A stretch of 64,000 nt of DNA from Hevea brasiliensis (taxonomy: Eukaryota > Streptophyta > Magnoliopsida > Malpighiales > Euphorbiaceae), in contig NC_079503.1 of the NCBI RefSeq assembly GCF_030052815.1, positions 49,456,735 to 49,520,734 on the forward strand. Reading direction: 5' to 3'. This document shows positions 1 through 10,115 of this stretch, piece after piece. A program made the translations under genes and the position numbers. Under the pieces are notes generated by a model. That model ran no database searches, was not told where the DNA came from, and saw only the letters and a program-made list of their open reading frames with translations. Positions within the stretch are counted from its first letter, which is position 1; each line of letters begins with the position of its first letter.

Positions 1-2319
1 GAATTGGCCAAATGATGTTATTAACCTTATTTGAGTTGAGAAATGGTCAATTGTGACCATTTGTGATATGTATGAATTGTTGGAACCAAGTTCCAATTCG
101 GATTGGTGAGGGTCAATCTACAGGCAGCTTGACCTAGGTCTCTTTCAGGGATCAAAACTGAAAATTTACCAACCCAATTGGTGTGAGGCCAATTGGAAAT
201 GAAACTAGACACAAAATGACACATTTTTCATTAAGGAATCATGCCTAGAAAGTGACCATAACTTAGTGAACAATTAGGCCAAATCCGAAATTGGGCACAC
301 TGACCTGTACAAAAATGGCCAAATGAATAGTAGTTACGTAAATGATCATAACTTGGACTAGTAAGGTCCAAATGACCTCAATTTTTACCAGTAGAAAGCT
401 GAGAAATAGCCCTAGAACTTTCGTGAAGAAAAAAATCCAAATTTTGACCATAACCTATTTAAAAAACTACCTGCAGTCAATGTAAAAAAACTGCCATAAT
501 CCAAAATTTGCCCAGAATTATGGGTAACACCAAATCTGGCCAGCCATGTTCAAATGGCTATAACTTGGGCTAAAAAACTCTAAATGGAGTGATTCAAAAA
601 GGGAAATAAAGTTAAAACAATAAGGAATAACTTCTATGAAGAAAACTTAGCCAAATTATCACAGCAACATGACCAATGGAACAGTACAAAACTGAATACC
701 AAAATTGAAAATTTGAAATTTGTGCCTAAGAGACTTGAAGTTTGAGAAAACAACCAAAACTAACAAATTAGGTAACCAAAATGTGGTATGTGGGTGAAAT
801 TAGAATTCCCATACCTATTAAGCATTTGAAAGTCAACAAATTGACTTAAATAGTATCGTGAATAGTAACCCAGAAATACAAATTTTAAAAAACATCAAAT
901 TAAGCATATTAAAGTTAGATTTGAAATTATTTTTTGACTTATGATAATTTAAGGTACTGAAACACTATAAAATTGTGTGTTTCAGTGGAAAAGAATATCG
1001 GGAAAGAACCCGAAGCATCGAGTCAAGGCCAAGAGGTGACTCGTATAAGGTTTGAGCACAACATAAATATTCTTTAAAATTCCTTTCCAAAGTGCATGAA
1101 ATAAATTGTGATTTACTTATATTACAAAATGGTGATTGAAATGTATGTTATGCTTTTGACTTAAATTGTTAAAAGTTTAATTGTATGTGTTTGATTTGGC
1201 AATAAATGTTTAATAAATTGCTAAGACAGTTTTGAAACCACAGTATCATGACCATATATTTGAATGCCTTACTAGCATGACTAGTGGGAGGAATTAGTTT
1301 TGAATTTTGATTCCCTCTCTGGCTGAACTGTTGAGGTGTGTGCCAATAGAGGAAGAAATTGAATGGGTGCGCATAGATTGAGCTAGCTAGTCTTGTGATT
1401 TCTCATAAGGCTTTGGCTATTTAGATAAATATTATTCTGAATAGCATAATATAACTGTGTTTTTATGAAATTCGTTTTGAGACTTCCTAAATGAGATTGT
1501 TTGGACTAAAAGTTTATAAATCATGTTTTATATCTATCTTTCATTTTCAGTACTGTATTTGAATAAATGTGATTTGAATTATGCATAAAATGTTATTTTA
1601 GTATGTTGTGCACCATTGAGTCATAATACTCAGCGATGACTGTTATTGCTGTTGCAGATATAGAGACTAGAGGAGCAACAGAGTGAGCTGCTAAGGATCT
1701 TGGAGCTACATCCCTGAGGTTTTATCGGGTATAATTTTATACCCTAATTGTAATGTTTATATTTGTGTATGTAACCATATGTACATGTATAAACTGATCT
1801 TAAGCAGTTGTATATATTTTATAATAATATTAGTTTGGATTTTCTCATGTAAATTTTGGGTTGATGAATGTAAATTGATTTTACTTTAATGAAATATGAA
1901 TGAAATTATGTAGTATTATTTTGAAGACAATTGAATTGAGAATTGTTTTGAATTTTGGAGTTTGGGAAAAAAATTGTGTTGATTGTGTTTTAGTAGTGAT
2001 GGATTTTGATGAAAAGAATTATAGGAAGTGTTTTCACAGGTTTTTGAAGAACTTTTTTCTTAAAATATAGACGGCACTCTGTCGAAATTTTTCCAAAATT
2101 TATGGACAAAAAAAATGGACAAAAATTTTAACTAGCTTTTAAACTTCAATTAAATGTTTTTAATACCTGCTATAAATGCTCACCACTTCCAACAAGTAAG
2201 AAAATGGTTTTTAAAATCTCTTGTAGGGTACTTAATGAGTTATCGGTAGGTGAAGTTCGGTAGTTCATTAGGTATTCTACGGGATCATGTTATGCCTTAT
2301 AGAGGGGTAAGGTGTGACA
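1..2319 (+). repeat. 3' part of a plus-strand chromovirus-type LTR, inserted into the 5' LTR of element A
   Basis: This is the 3' two thirds of an LTR whose start lies left of the window. It ends in GTGTGACA at 2319, like other LTRs here. Immediately after it, at 2320, the sequence restarts in the middle of a second LTR (TCACTAGCATGACTAG), which is a better match to the 3' LTR of element A (36537 onward) than this copy is. The simplest reading is an LTR or element inserted into A's 5' LTR, with TCACT (2320-2324) as the expected target duplication; the other copy would be outside the window. It carries CATAACTT modules at about 256, 347, 449 and 558, a CTGAAACAC/GTGTTTCAG stem (957-985), a TGAGT/ACTCA hairpin (1616-1633) and a GGGTATAA/TTATACCC palindrome (1727-1744). 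It holds no gene. Confidence 0.8.
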
Positions 2320-3363
2320 TCACTAGCATGACTAGTGGGAGGAAATAGTTTTGAATTTTGATTCCCTCTCTAGCTGAAGTGTTGAGGTGTGTGCCAGTAG
2401 AGGAAGAAATTTGAGAGGAAGGAATTTGAATGGGTACCCATGTTTGAGCTAGCTAACCTTGTGATTTCTTAAAAGCCTCTGGCTATTGAGATGAATATGT
2501 TTCCAATGGCATGATATAACTGTGTGTTTTTTTTATGAAATTGTTTTGAGACTTCCTAAATGAAATTTTTTGGACTAAAAATTTATAAATCATGTTTTGT
2601 ATATATTTTTCATGTTCAGTTCAATAATTGAATAAATGTGATTTGAGTTATGCATAAACTATTATTTTAGTATGTTGTGCACCACTGAGTCATAGTACTC
2701 AGCAATGGCTGTTATTGCTGTTACAGATATAGACACTAGAGGAGCAGCAGAATGAGCTGCTGAGGATCTTGGAGTCACCTTTACTGAAGTTTTGTCGGGT
2801 ATAAATTTATACCCTGAATTTAATGTTTATATTTATGTATGTAACTGTGTGTATATGTAAAAATTGGTCATGAATAGTTGTATAAAGTTGTAATAATATC
2901 ATTTTGGATTTGCTAATGTAAAGTGATTGATAAATGTAATTTGTTTTTACTTTAATAAAAAATGAATGAAAACATTGAGTTGTGAATTATTGATTGGAAT
3001 TTTGGAGTTTGAGAAATGATGTTAAAGTTTGTTGTAGTAGTTGTTGAATTGATGAAACAAATTATTAGAAGTGTTTTTATAGGTATTTGAAGAACTGTTT
3101 TATTAAAATATAAACGGTACTCTGCCAAAATTTTTCTAAAATTTACGGACAAATAAAAATGGATAAAAATTTTAACTAGTTTTCAAACTCTAATTAAATG
3201 TTTTTAATACCTATTAGAAAATGCTCACCACTTCTAAAAAGTAAAAAAATTATTTTTAAAATCCCTTGTAGGGTACTTAATAAGTTATTGATAGGTGAAG
3301 TTTGGTAGTTCATTAGGTATTCTATGGATCATGTTATGCCTTACAAAGGGGTAAGGTGTGACA
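2320..3363 (+). repeat. 5' LTR of element A, 3' third
   Basis: This is the end of A's 5' LTR. It terminates in GTGTGACA at 3363, directly before the primer-binding site. Over its whole length it aligns with 36537-37542, the end of A's 3' LTR, sharing details that the copy at 1268-2319 lacks, such as GATGAATATGTTTC followed by AATGGCATGATATAAC. It carries the CTGAGT/ACTCAG hairpin (2685-2702) and a perfect 18-base palindrome GGGTATAAATTTATACCC (2797-2814). It has no coding capacity. Confidence 0.82.
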
Positions 3364-3371
3364 TGTTTTAG

Positions 3372-3383
3372 TGGTATCAGAGT
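3372..3383 (+). other. Primer-binding site of element A (initiator tRNA-Met type)
   Basis: TGGTATCAGAGT lies eight bases after the LTR end. It matches the usual plant primer-binding site TGGTATCAGAGC, complementary to the 3' end of initiator tRNA-Met, except for the last base. The sequence TTTTAGTGGTATCAGAG around it also precedes the gag genes of B and C. Confidence 0.88.
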
Positions 3384-3547
3384 AAATTTTTAAAGTATGT
3401 TTTGACTTGTGAATTTGTCTATTTCTTTGATAAATATAACTGCTCAATGTCCTTATTTGTTACATACAGTGCATTACATTATAAATATGAACGGTGGTAA
3501 ATCTCCTTGTGTTATTTGTTCAAGAGATATCCTACACCCGATTTGTA

Positions 3548-4745
3548 ATGGAAGAAGGGGACCGCTCAATTGAGCAATCGGTAGAGGCTGAGGCCCAAGG
3601 GGAAGCCCCAGCCCTCCAAAATGTCAGTGGTTCAGTGGCACTATTCCCACAAATGCCGTAGTTTCCTACACAATTCGCCCAGCAGATGGCTGCAATATTC
3701 CAATAAATGGCTGGAAGTATGCTTGCTCAAGCTCCACTCCAGACATCGGTGGTGCAACCTCAGGCTCCAGCCAAGAAGTATGATAAACTACTAAAATATG
3801 GGGTTACAGAATTCAAGGGTACAATAGACCCTTTAGAGGTAGAGCAGTGGTTAGAGAGAATGGATAGAATGTTTAAGAAGCTGCACTGCCCAAATTAACT
3901 AAAATTTGAATTCTTAGTGTCCTTGTTGCAAGGGGATGCATATGACTGGTGGAAGACCACCCCCCATAGCTTAGCTGAACTGCCAGTATTGACCTGGGAC
4001 AACCTCATCAGAGAGTTCAAACAAAAATATATCCCAGATGCATATGTAGATCAGAAACTACAAGAATTTCTGAGTCTAAAGCAAGGTAATAGATCAGTGG
4101 CAGAGTATGAAAGGGAGTTCTCCAGCTTAAGCCACTATGCTAGGAGTCTCTTGTCTACTAGCAAAGAAAGGTGCAAGAGATTTGAGACAGGTTTGAAGCC
4201 CAGCCTACAGATGCAAGTAGTGGGATTCAGGCACAGTAACTTCTCTAAGCTCATCTCTCAGGCACTTGAGTTGGAAAGGATTGAATTAGAAGTGACACCA
4301 GTAAAAGAAAAATTAGAGAATACTGAAAATCAGAGAAAGATAAAGGGAAAAAGTCAGTAGAGCAAAGTCCTAGTGGTACATCTGGAAAGAAGAAGAAATT
4401 TGGGGGACCAAGCAGAGGTAGAGGTAGAAGGTTTGGAAGGGGCTGATTCTCTAGACAAAGACCCCCTGCATCTGTGAGACATGTGGCAAGATTCATGGGG
4501 GAGAATGCTATTGGGAAATAAGAGCTTGCTTTAACTGTGGAGGCAAAGGCCCTCTTGCTAAGGACTGCACCAGTGCCCCTAGATTTGGTCCAGCTCCTAC
4601 TACTGTAGAAGGATCCATTCAGAGTCCTGCTACCAGAGGTTCACAACCGATTAGTTGAGGAAGATGTAGAGGTAGAGGTAGAGGCAATGCTTCTGGCAAT
4701 CAGGGCACTGTTAGCCAGTCAGCACAAAGGAGTGCTCTAGCCAGA
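3548..4745 (+). pseudogene. gag: gag (capsid and zinc-knuckle nucleocapsid) of element A, broken
   Basis: Gag would form the virus-like particle and bind the genomic RNA. The start ATG at 3548 opens with MEEGDRS, the same start as in copies B and C. The capsid-like core includes VEQWLERMDRMF and GDAYDWWK, then EYEREFSSLSHYA and the basic C-terminus. In-frame stops at 3659 and 3704 replace Gln codons of related copies, and a further stop lies at 3896. A one-base gain in the A-run near 4341 shifts the frame before the stop at 4358. Near 4450-4580 are two knuckle-like motifs; the second reads CFNCGGKGPLAKDC, so the metal-binding His of CX2CX4HX4C is Pro. Nucleocapsid function would be impaired even without the stops. 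Confidence 0.88.
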
Positions 4746-4754
4746 GTCTACACT

Positions 4755-5155
4755 ATGAGACTGTGGGAAGAAGCTGAAACTTCTAACATTGTGGCTGGTA
4801 CATTCTCTATCTTTGATCAAGATGTATTTGTACTATTTAATCCGGGATCAACCCACTCATATGTTAGTGCTAGCATAGTTAGTTCCCTTGCGGTTCCATG
4901 TGCCAAAATGGATTTTAAAGTGCTAGTAACTAGTCCGTTAAGACAAGAGGTTCGGGTTAATAGAATCTATAGAGATTGTCCTTTGGTAATCCAAAGACAC
5001 ACTTTTCTGTCAGATTTGATTAAAATGCCCTTCACAGATTATGATATCATCTTGGGCATGGATTGGTTAGCCAGGCATCACGCCATGATTGACTGTAGAC
5101 TGAAGACAGTCACTTTTGGTCTCCCTCTGTACTGTGATGTGGTAATACATGGGGG
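4755..5155 (+). pseudogene. Aspartic protease domain of element A, catalytic Asp replaced
   Basis: This domain would cut the gag-pol polyprotein. The active-site loop that reads FDPGSTHSY in copy C is FNPGSTHSY here; codon 4839-4841 is AAT rather than GAT, so the catalytic Asp is Asn. The flap and C-terminal parts (YDIILGMDWLARHHAMIDC) are present. An extra G in the run near 5150 throws the frame, after which the linker continues in the frame used by the rest of pol. That linker carries a TAG at the position of a Gln codon in copy B (ERQLLPSN). Confidence 0.85.
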
Positions 5156-6620
5156 AGAGGTAGTTACTACCATCAAACATTATTTTGGCTGCACTAGCCA
5201 GAAGGATGATCAGAAAGGGGTGTGAAGCATACTTGGCACATGTGATAGACAGCCAAGTGGGAAGCCCAGCACTAAGGGACATCCTCACAGTATGTGACTT
5301 TCTAGATGTGTTTCCTGATAAATTGCCAGGATTACCTCCAGAAAGAGAAGTGTAGTTTCAGATCGATGTCATGCCTGGTGTGGACCCAATCTCTATAACA
5401 CCATGTAGAATGGCACCAGCAGAACTAAAAGAGTTGAAAGTGCAGTTGCAAGAGTTGCTTGACAAGGGCTTTATCCACCATAGTATGTTACCTTGGGGAG
5501 CGCCAGTGTTGTTTGTAAAGAAGAAAGATGGCACTCTCCAGTTATGCATTGACTATCGGCAGTTGAATAAGGTGACAATAAAGAATAGATACCCATTGCC
5601 CCATATTGATGACTTATTTGATCAGCTGAGGGGTGCAGTTGTGTTCTCCAAAATTGACCTGAGATCAGGTTATTATCAGCTGAAAATACAAGAGCAGAGT
5701 ATTCCAAAAACTGCCTTTCGAACCCGCTATGGCCATTACGAGTTCTTGGTCATGCCATTCGGGTTAACTAATGCTTCGGCTGCATTTATGGATTTGATGA
5801 ACACTATCTTCAGACCATACCTTGACCAGTTTGTTGTGGTATTCATAGATGATATATTAGTTTATTCATTGAGTGCAGAAGAGCATGATAGACATTTGCG
5901 GATTGTATTGCAAACTTTGAGGGAGAAACAACTATACACCAAATTGTCAAAGTGTGAATTTTAGCTAAAGGAAATATCCTTATTGGGGCACATAGTATCA
6001 ACAGAGTGCATTAAGGTAGATCCAAGTAAGATAGAAGCTGTTCTTTATCTTACTTGGAAACCACCTAGAAATATCATAGGAATTCGCAGTTTTCTGGGTT
6101 TAGCTTGATACTATCGTCGATTTGTGAAAGGGTTCTCCATGTTAGCATCTCCATTTACTAAGCTACTTCGAAAAGATGTGAAATTTCAGTGGACGGATAA
6201 ATGCCAGTAGAGTTTTGATGAGCTACAGAGATGTTTGACTGAAGCTCCAATCTTTACTTTGCCTACCCTGGGTAAAGAGTATATTGTTTATAGTGATGCT
6301 TCTCACAATGGGTTGGGCTGTGTACTGATGCAAGAGTGGAATGTCATTACCTATGCAACACACCAGCTAAAACTATATGAGAGGAACTATCTGATACATG
6401 ACTTGGAGCTTGCAGCTATTGTATTTGCTCTTAAGATCTGAAGACATTATTTGTATAAGGAGAAGTGATGCATCTATACATATCATAAGAGTTTGAAGTG
6501 TCTGGGCACTCAGAAGGAGTTGAATTTGAGACAAAGGAGATGGTTAGAGTTGACAAAATACTATGATTGTCTGATAGACTATTAGCCAGGGAAAGCTAAT
6601 GTGGTGGCTGGCGCCTTAAG
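5156..6620 (+). pseudogene. pol: Reverse transcriptase and RNase H domains of element A, broken
   Basis: Reverse transcriptase copies the element RNA; RNase H removes the RNA strand. Visible RT landmarks are [19 protein letters not shown] (the fingers), [25 protein letters not shown] and [11 protein letters not shown], whose DD pair is intact. RNase H shows [15 protein letters not shown] with its first Asp kept, and [11 protein letters not shown]. In-frame stops are TAG 5353 (Gln in relatives), TAG 5962 (Trp in CEFWLKE), TGA 6106, TAG 6208 (Gln), TGA 6439 (Trp in KIWRHY), TGA 6466 and TAG 6583 (Gln). No frameshift is seen across this stretch. Confidence 0.9.
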
Positions 6621-8167
6621 TCGTAAGACTACGGTAAGTCTGCGGGTTACTCCCTTGTCTATGGTACATGATTTAAGAGTATTCCATGCCAACTTAAAGA
6701 TTAATGATGAGGGGCACACAGCAGTTGCATGGCATGTACAGCCAGTGTGGATTGATTTGATTAGAATGGCTGTTTAAAATGATCAGAAGTATCAGAAGCT
6801 GTTAGAAGAAGTTAAATAGGGCAAGAAACAAGAATTCTCAGTAAGAGATGATGGCTTACTGCTTCACCAGGGCAGAATGTGTGTTCCTAATGATGTTAAT
6901 TTGAAGCAGATCATTTTGAAGGAAGCACATGAGTCTCTTTTTGCTATGCACCCTGGTGGCACAAAAATGTATGGAGGGCTAAATGAGCATTACTGGTGGA
7001 TGGGTATGAAAAGAGATGTGGCAGAATTTGTTTCCAAATGCCTAACTTATCAGCATGTAAAGGCAGAGCATCAATTACCAGCTGGTTTGTTACAATCACT
7101 ATCAGTATCGGAATGGAAATGGGAGAGAATAACTATGGATTTTGTGATAAGACTTCCAAGAACACAAAAGAGCCATGATGCAGTATGGGTCATAGTTGAC
7201 AGACTAACCAAGTCTGCTCATTTTCTGCTAGTCAAGATGGACTATAGTTTAGAAAAATTGGCCAAGTTGTACATTGATGAGATGGTAAGACTGCATGGAG
7301 TGCTAGTATCCATCGTATCAGATAGAGATCCTAAGTTCACTTCTAGATTCTGGGGTAGTATTCAGAGAGCCCTGGGAACTAGATTGAACTTTAGCATGGC
7401 ATTCCACCCATAGACAGATGGCCAGTCTGAAAGGGTAATTCAGATTTTAGAGGACATGCTACGGGCTTATGTGATTGAGTTTGAAGGTAGTTGGGACACA
7501 CACTTGCCTTTGATTGAGTTTGGTTACAACAACAGCTACCAATTAAGCATTAGGATGCCTCCATATGAAGCTTTGTATGGCAGAAAATGTAGAACCCCAT
7601 TGTGTTGGGATGAAGTAGGCGAAAGAAAGATGATTGGGCCCGAAATTGTTTAGCAGACTAAGGAGAAAATCCGATTGATTAGAGATAGACTCAAAGCTAC
7701 ATCAGACCAGAAGAAGTCCTATATTGATCTGAAGAGGCGAGATATTGAGTATGCAGTGGGTGAGAAAGTATTCGTCAAGGTTTCCCCTTGGAAGAAAATT
7801 ATGAGATTCGGTAAAAAGGGGAAACTGAGTCCTTATTTCATTGGGCCATATGAGGTTCTGGAGAGAGTGGGTCCTTTGGCATAACGTTTGGCACTACCTC
7901 CAGAGTTAGAAAAAATACATAATGTTTTCCATGTGTTCATGTTGATGAGGAATAGATCATGTACTACCAGTAGAAGAGATTGAAGTGAATCCAGACCTCA
8001 CATATGAGGAAGAACCCATAGAGATTTTGGCTTATGAGGTGAAGCAGCTATGAAACAAGTAGATACCATTAGTGAAAGTGCTGTGGAACCATCATTCGGG
8101 CCAGGAGGCTACCTAGGAACGAGAGGAGGACATGAGGAGACAGCACCCACAGCTATTCAGAGATTGA
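6621..8167 (+). pseudogene. pol: Integrase and C-terminal chromodomain of element A, broken
   Basis: Integrase inserts the cDNA; the chromodomain is thought to steer insertion to marked chromatin. The HHCC domain shows EAHESLFAMHPGG with both His, but the cysteine pair reads CLTYQ, so one zinc ligand is lost. Core Asp residues are in MDFVIRLPRT and SDRDPKF, and the Glu is in QSERVIQ. The [13 protein letters not shown] segment precedes a chromodomain with LVKVLWNHHSGQEAT. Stops at 6775, 6817, 7411 and 7651 replace Gln codons; another at 7882 replaces a Tyr. A small deletion and frame change near 7940 follow, and the chromodomain has further stops, one at a Trp and one at a Gln position. The final stop is at 8165. 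Confidence 0.9.
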
Positions 8168-8200
8168 TACCAGGTAAAATTTTGAGATGAAATTTATTTT

Positions 8201-8213
8201 AAGGGGGGGAGAA
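8201..8213 (+). other. Polypurine tract of element A
   Basis: AAGGGGGGGAGAA lies immediately before the 3' LTR start TGTAACACCC at 8215. This is the usual place where the plus-strand primer forms during reverse transcription. Confidence 0.9.
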
Positions 8214-8214
8214 T

Positions 8215-9024
8215 TGTAACACCCTTATTTGCATAGCCTAGTATATTTTACTATTCCGGTGACCGGTGTCGTCCCGGATAAGTAAGAGAAGTAGAACCAT
8301 GTCTAAGACACCTAGTTAAGCCCTAAACGCAAATAATTTGTAATTGCCAAATAGTTAAGTATAAATAAGAAAAATAGAACACAAGAAGTTAAATGAGCTG
8401 GGAGTCATAGCGATGGGTGACCTTCTCGGGAATGACTACGAGATCAGTCTAAACTCAAATTTCAAATTGTAAAATGTGATGCTGCGGTCCTTAGGACTAT
8501 TGCGAACACTGTGGAAAAGAGAAAATCAAGAAAAAGAATTGTTAAGCAGGTTAAATAATTTGGTCAGGGATCCGAAAGAAATATCAAATAACTTGCAAAC
8601 CGGATTGAACCACCGAGGGGCAATTTGGTCAATTCACCCATGGAGCTGACTCCTGACCAAATTGTCCAATAAAATTGGAGAAATAAAAGTTTCTAAATCG
8701 AGTATTAAATTAAAGAACTAATGAAAAATTAAAGAAAATTGAAAAAGAAAAGAAAAAGGTATATGGCATCACGTGGATGACATCATTGTGATGTCAAAAA
8801 TTAATTTTATTTTCTCAACTTTTTTTGACCAAGTCAAATGCATAAAATTACACTTAAAATACCTAAAAAATAAAAAGAAAAATCACTTCTTCCCTTTCCT
8901 TAAGTTTTGGCTGCCCCTTCCATTGCCACCTCCATTGACAATCCACCATGGAAGCTTGATTCAAGCTTGATTTTCCATACACAAAACCCTAAATTCCCCC
9001 AAAATTTTCCATAAAAGCTTGCTA
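8215..9024 (+). repeat. 3' LTR of element A, first segment
   Basis: It begins TGTAACACCC after the purine tract. It holds the conserved GCGATGGGTGACC block at 8410-8422, a G-box CACGTG at 8770-8775 and a TGACATCA/TGATGTCA inverted repeat at 8778-8796. The next LTR segment is at 12799 because a solo LTR is inserted at 9025. It has no gene. Confidence 0.88.
9020..9024 (+). repeat. Left target-site duplication TGCTA of the first solo LTR
   Basis: TGCTA precedes the LTR end at 9025 and is repeated exactly at 12799-12803. A five-base duplication is normal for Ty3/gypsy integrase. Confidence 0.88.
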
Positions 9025-9910
9025 TGTCACACCCTACTCCCTCGTAAGATGTAACATGATCCCGTAGTACACCTAATGAATTACCATACTTCGCCTACCG
9101 ATAACCCATTAGATATACTACAAGGGATTTTAAAATAATTTTTGTGAAATTTAAGTCATCGATTAAAATCTGGTGTTATAAAATTTTTTTCAAAATTTCG
9201 GCAAAGTGCCGGCTGCATTTTGAGAAAACAGTTCTTCAATCTTGCAAAAGAAAATGCTCCCAATATATTTTCTCAAATACAACTCCAATAACTTCATTTC
9301 CATCCACAATTCAATTCTCAATAAACAATCAATTCATTTTCAAATTAATCTCATCATAAAGAAATATTTTATTGATTACAAGACTCAAAATTTATATTAC
9401 AAAACTATTTAAGTAAATGAAATCTAAAATTTACATTTACAATAATTTACATTTAATTACATACGAAAATATTTTACAAGTGTTTTTATACAACTACTTA
9501 AATAATTTACATACATATTATTACATACATACATCAAAACCCGTGTGCATGGTTATACCTGGAGCTGATCTGAATGTGTCTTCAAAGAAGTTTACTCAAT
9601 TGCTCAATGCTCTTGTCACCTGCGATAGCATACAAAGCTATCACTGAGTGGTGAACTCAGTGGTGCACAACTATAATTTAAAACATAGTACAATATACAT
9701 TGACAAAATTTACAGCAAATAATTTGGAAATCTGAATACTCATCAAATTTCAAAACTCAAAATATTCATTGCCAATAATGTAAATCATTTGTATAAAATG
9801 ACTTTGATCATGAAATTCAATTTATCAAATCATAACTAACCATTTAAGGTAATTCCAACAAAATTAATTATACATAAATCATAATTGAAATCACAATTCT
9901 TTACTATTTA

Positions 9911-10005
9911 AAAACATTCTATATCTCAAAAACTATTATGTATCTCAAAAACCATTCTATATCTCAAAAACCATTTTGTATCTCAAAAACCATTCTATAT
10001 CTCAC
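9911..10005. repeat. 19-base minisatellite, about five units, in solo LTR 1
   Basis: The word TCTC starts at 9924, 9943, 9962, 9981 and 10000, an exact 19-base period. The consensus is TCTCAAAAACCATTCTATA. Alternate units are more alike (ATTCTATA versus ATT[A/T]TGTA), so the array looks like a 38-base dimer that was itself repeated. I see no such array in the other LTRs. Confidence 0.9.
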
Positions 10006-10045
10006 TAACTATGCAAGACTAATCCGAAAAGGCCATCTTCGGGGT

Positions 10046-10115
10046 GATTTTAACTCCCTATGGTCGGGGAGGTCGAATCGGATTCTAACTCCCTAAGGTC
10101 GGCGAGGTCGAATCA
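10046..10115. repeat. 35-base imperfect tandem duplication in solo LTR 1
   Basis: Two adjacent copies begin GATTTTAACTCCC (10046) and GATTCTAACTCCC (10081), each continuing to GAGGTCGAATC. They differ at a few positions. The segment is richer in G and C than its surroundings. Confidence 0.82.

Larger units (their letters stand above)
3364..8214 (+). mobile_element. Internal region of element A (Ty3/gypsy chromovirus, decayed)
   Basis: This is 4.85 kb between the LTRs of element A, holding one gag-pol reading frame in the order gag, zinc knuckles, protease, reverse transcriptase, RNase H, integrase, chromodomain, then a purine tract. Integrase before the chromodomain and after RNase H is the chromovirus order; the long LTRs suggest the Tekay/Del lineage (inference). 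From about 5156 to 7884 the frame is unbroken by indels but has about a dozen stops, mostly at Gln or Trp positions. The element cannot be autonomous. Confidence 0.92.

Noticed and set aside
3372..3383. tRNA gene at the TGGTATCAGAGC sites
   Set aside because: Only the primer-binding complement of about 12 bases is present; no cloverleaf surrounds it.
5471..5707. Open frames on the strand opposite the RT domains (also 19014-19234 and 25114-25370)
   Set aside because: They mirror conserved RT codons; the same shadow appears in each copy and has no domain of its own.
9911..10005. CRISPR-like array
   Set aside because: The repeats are contiguous 19-base units with no spacers, in a plant retrotransposon LTR.
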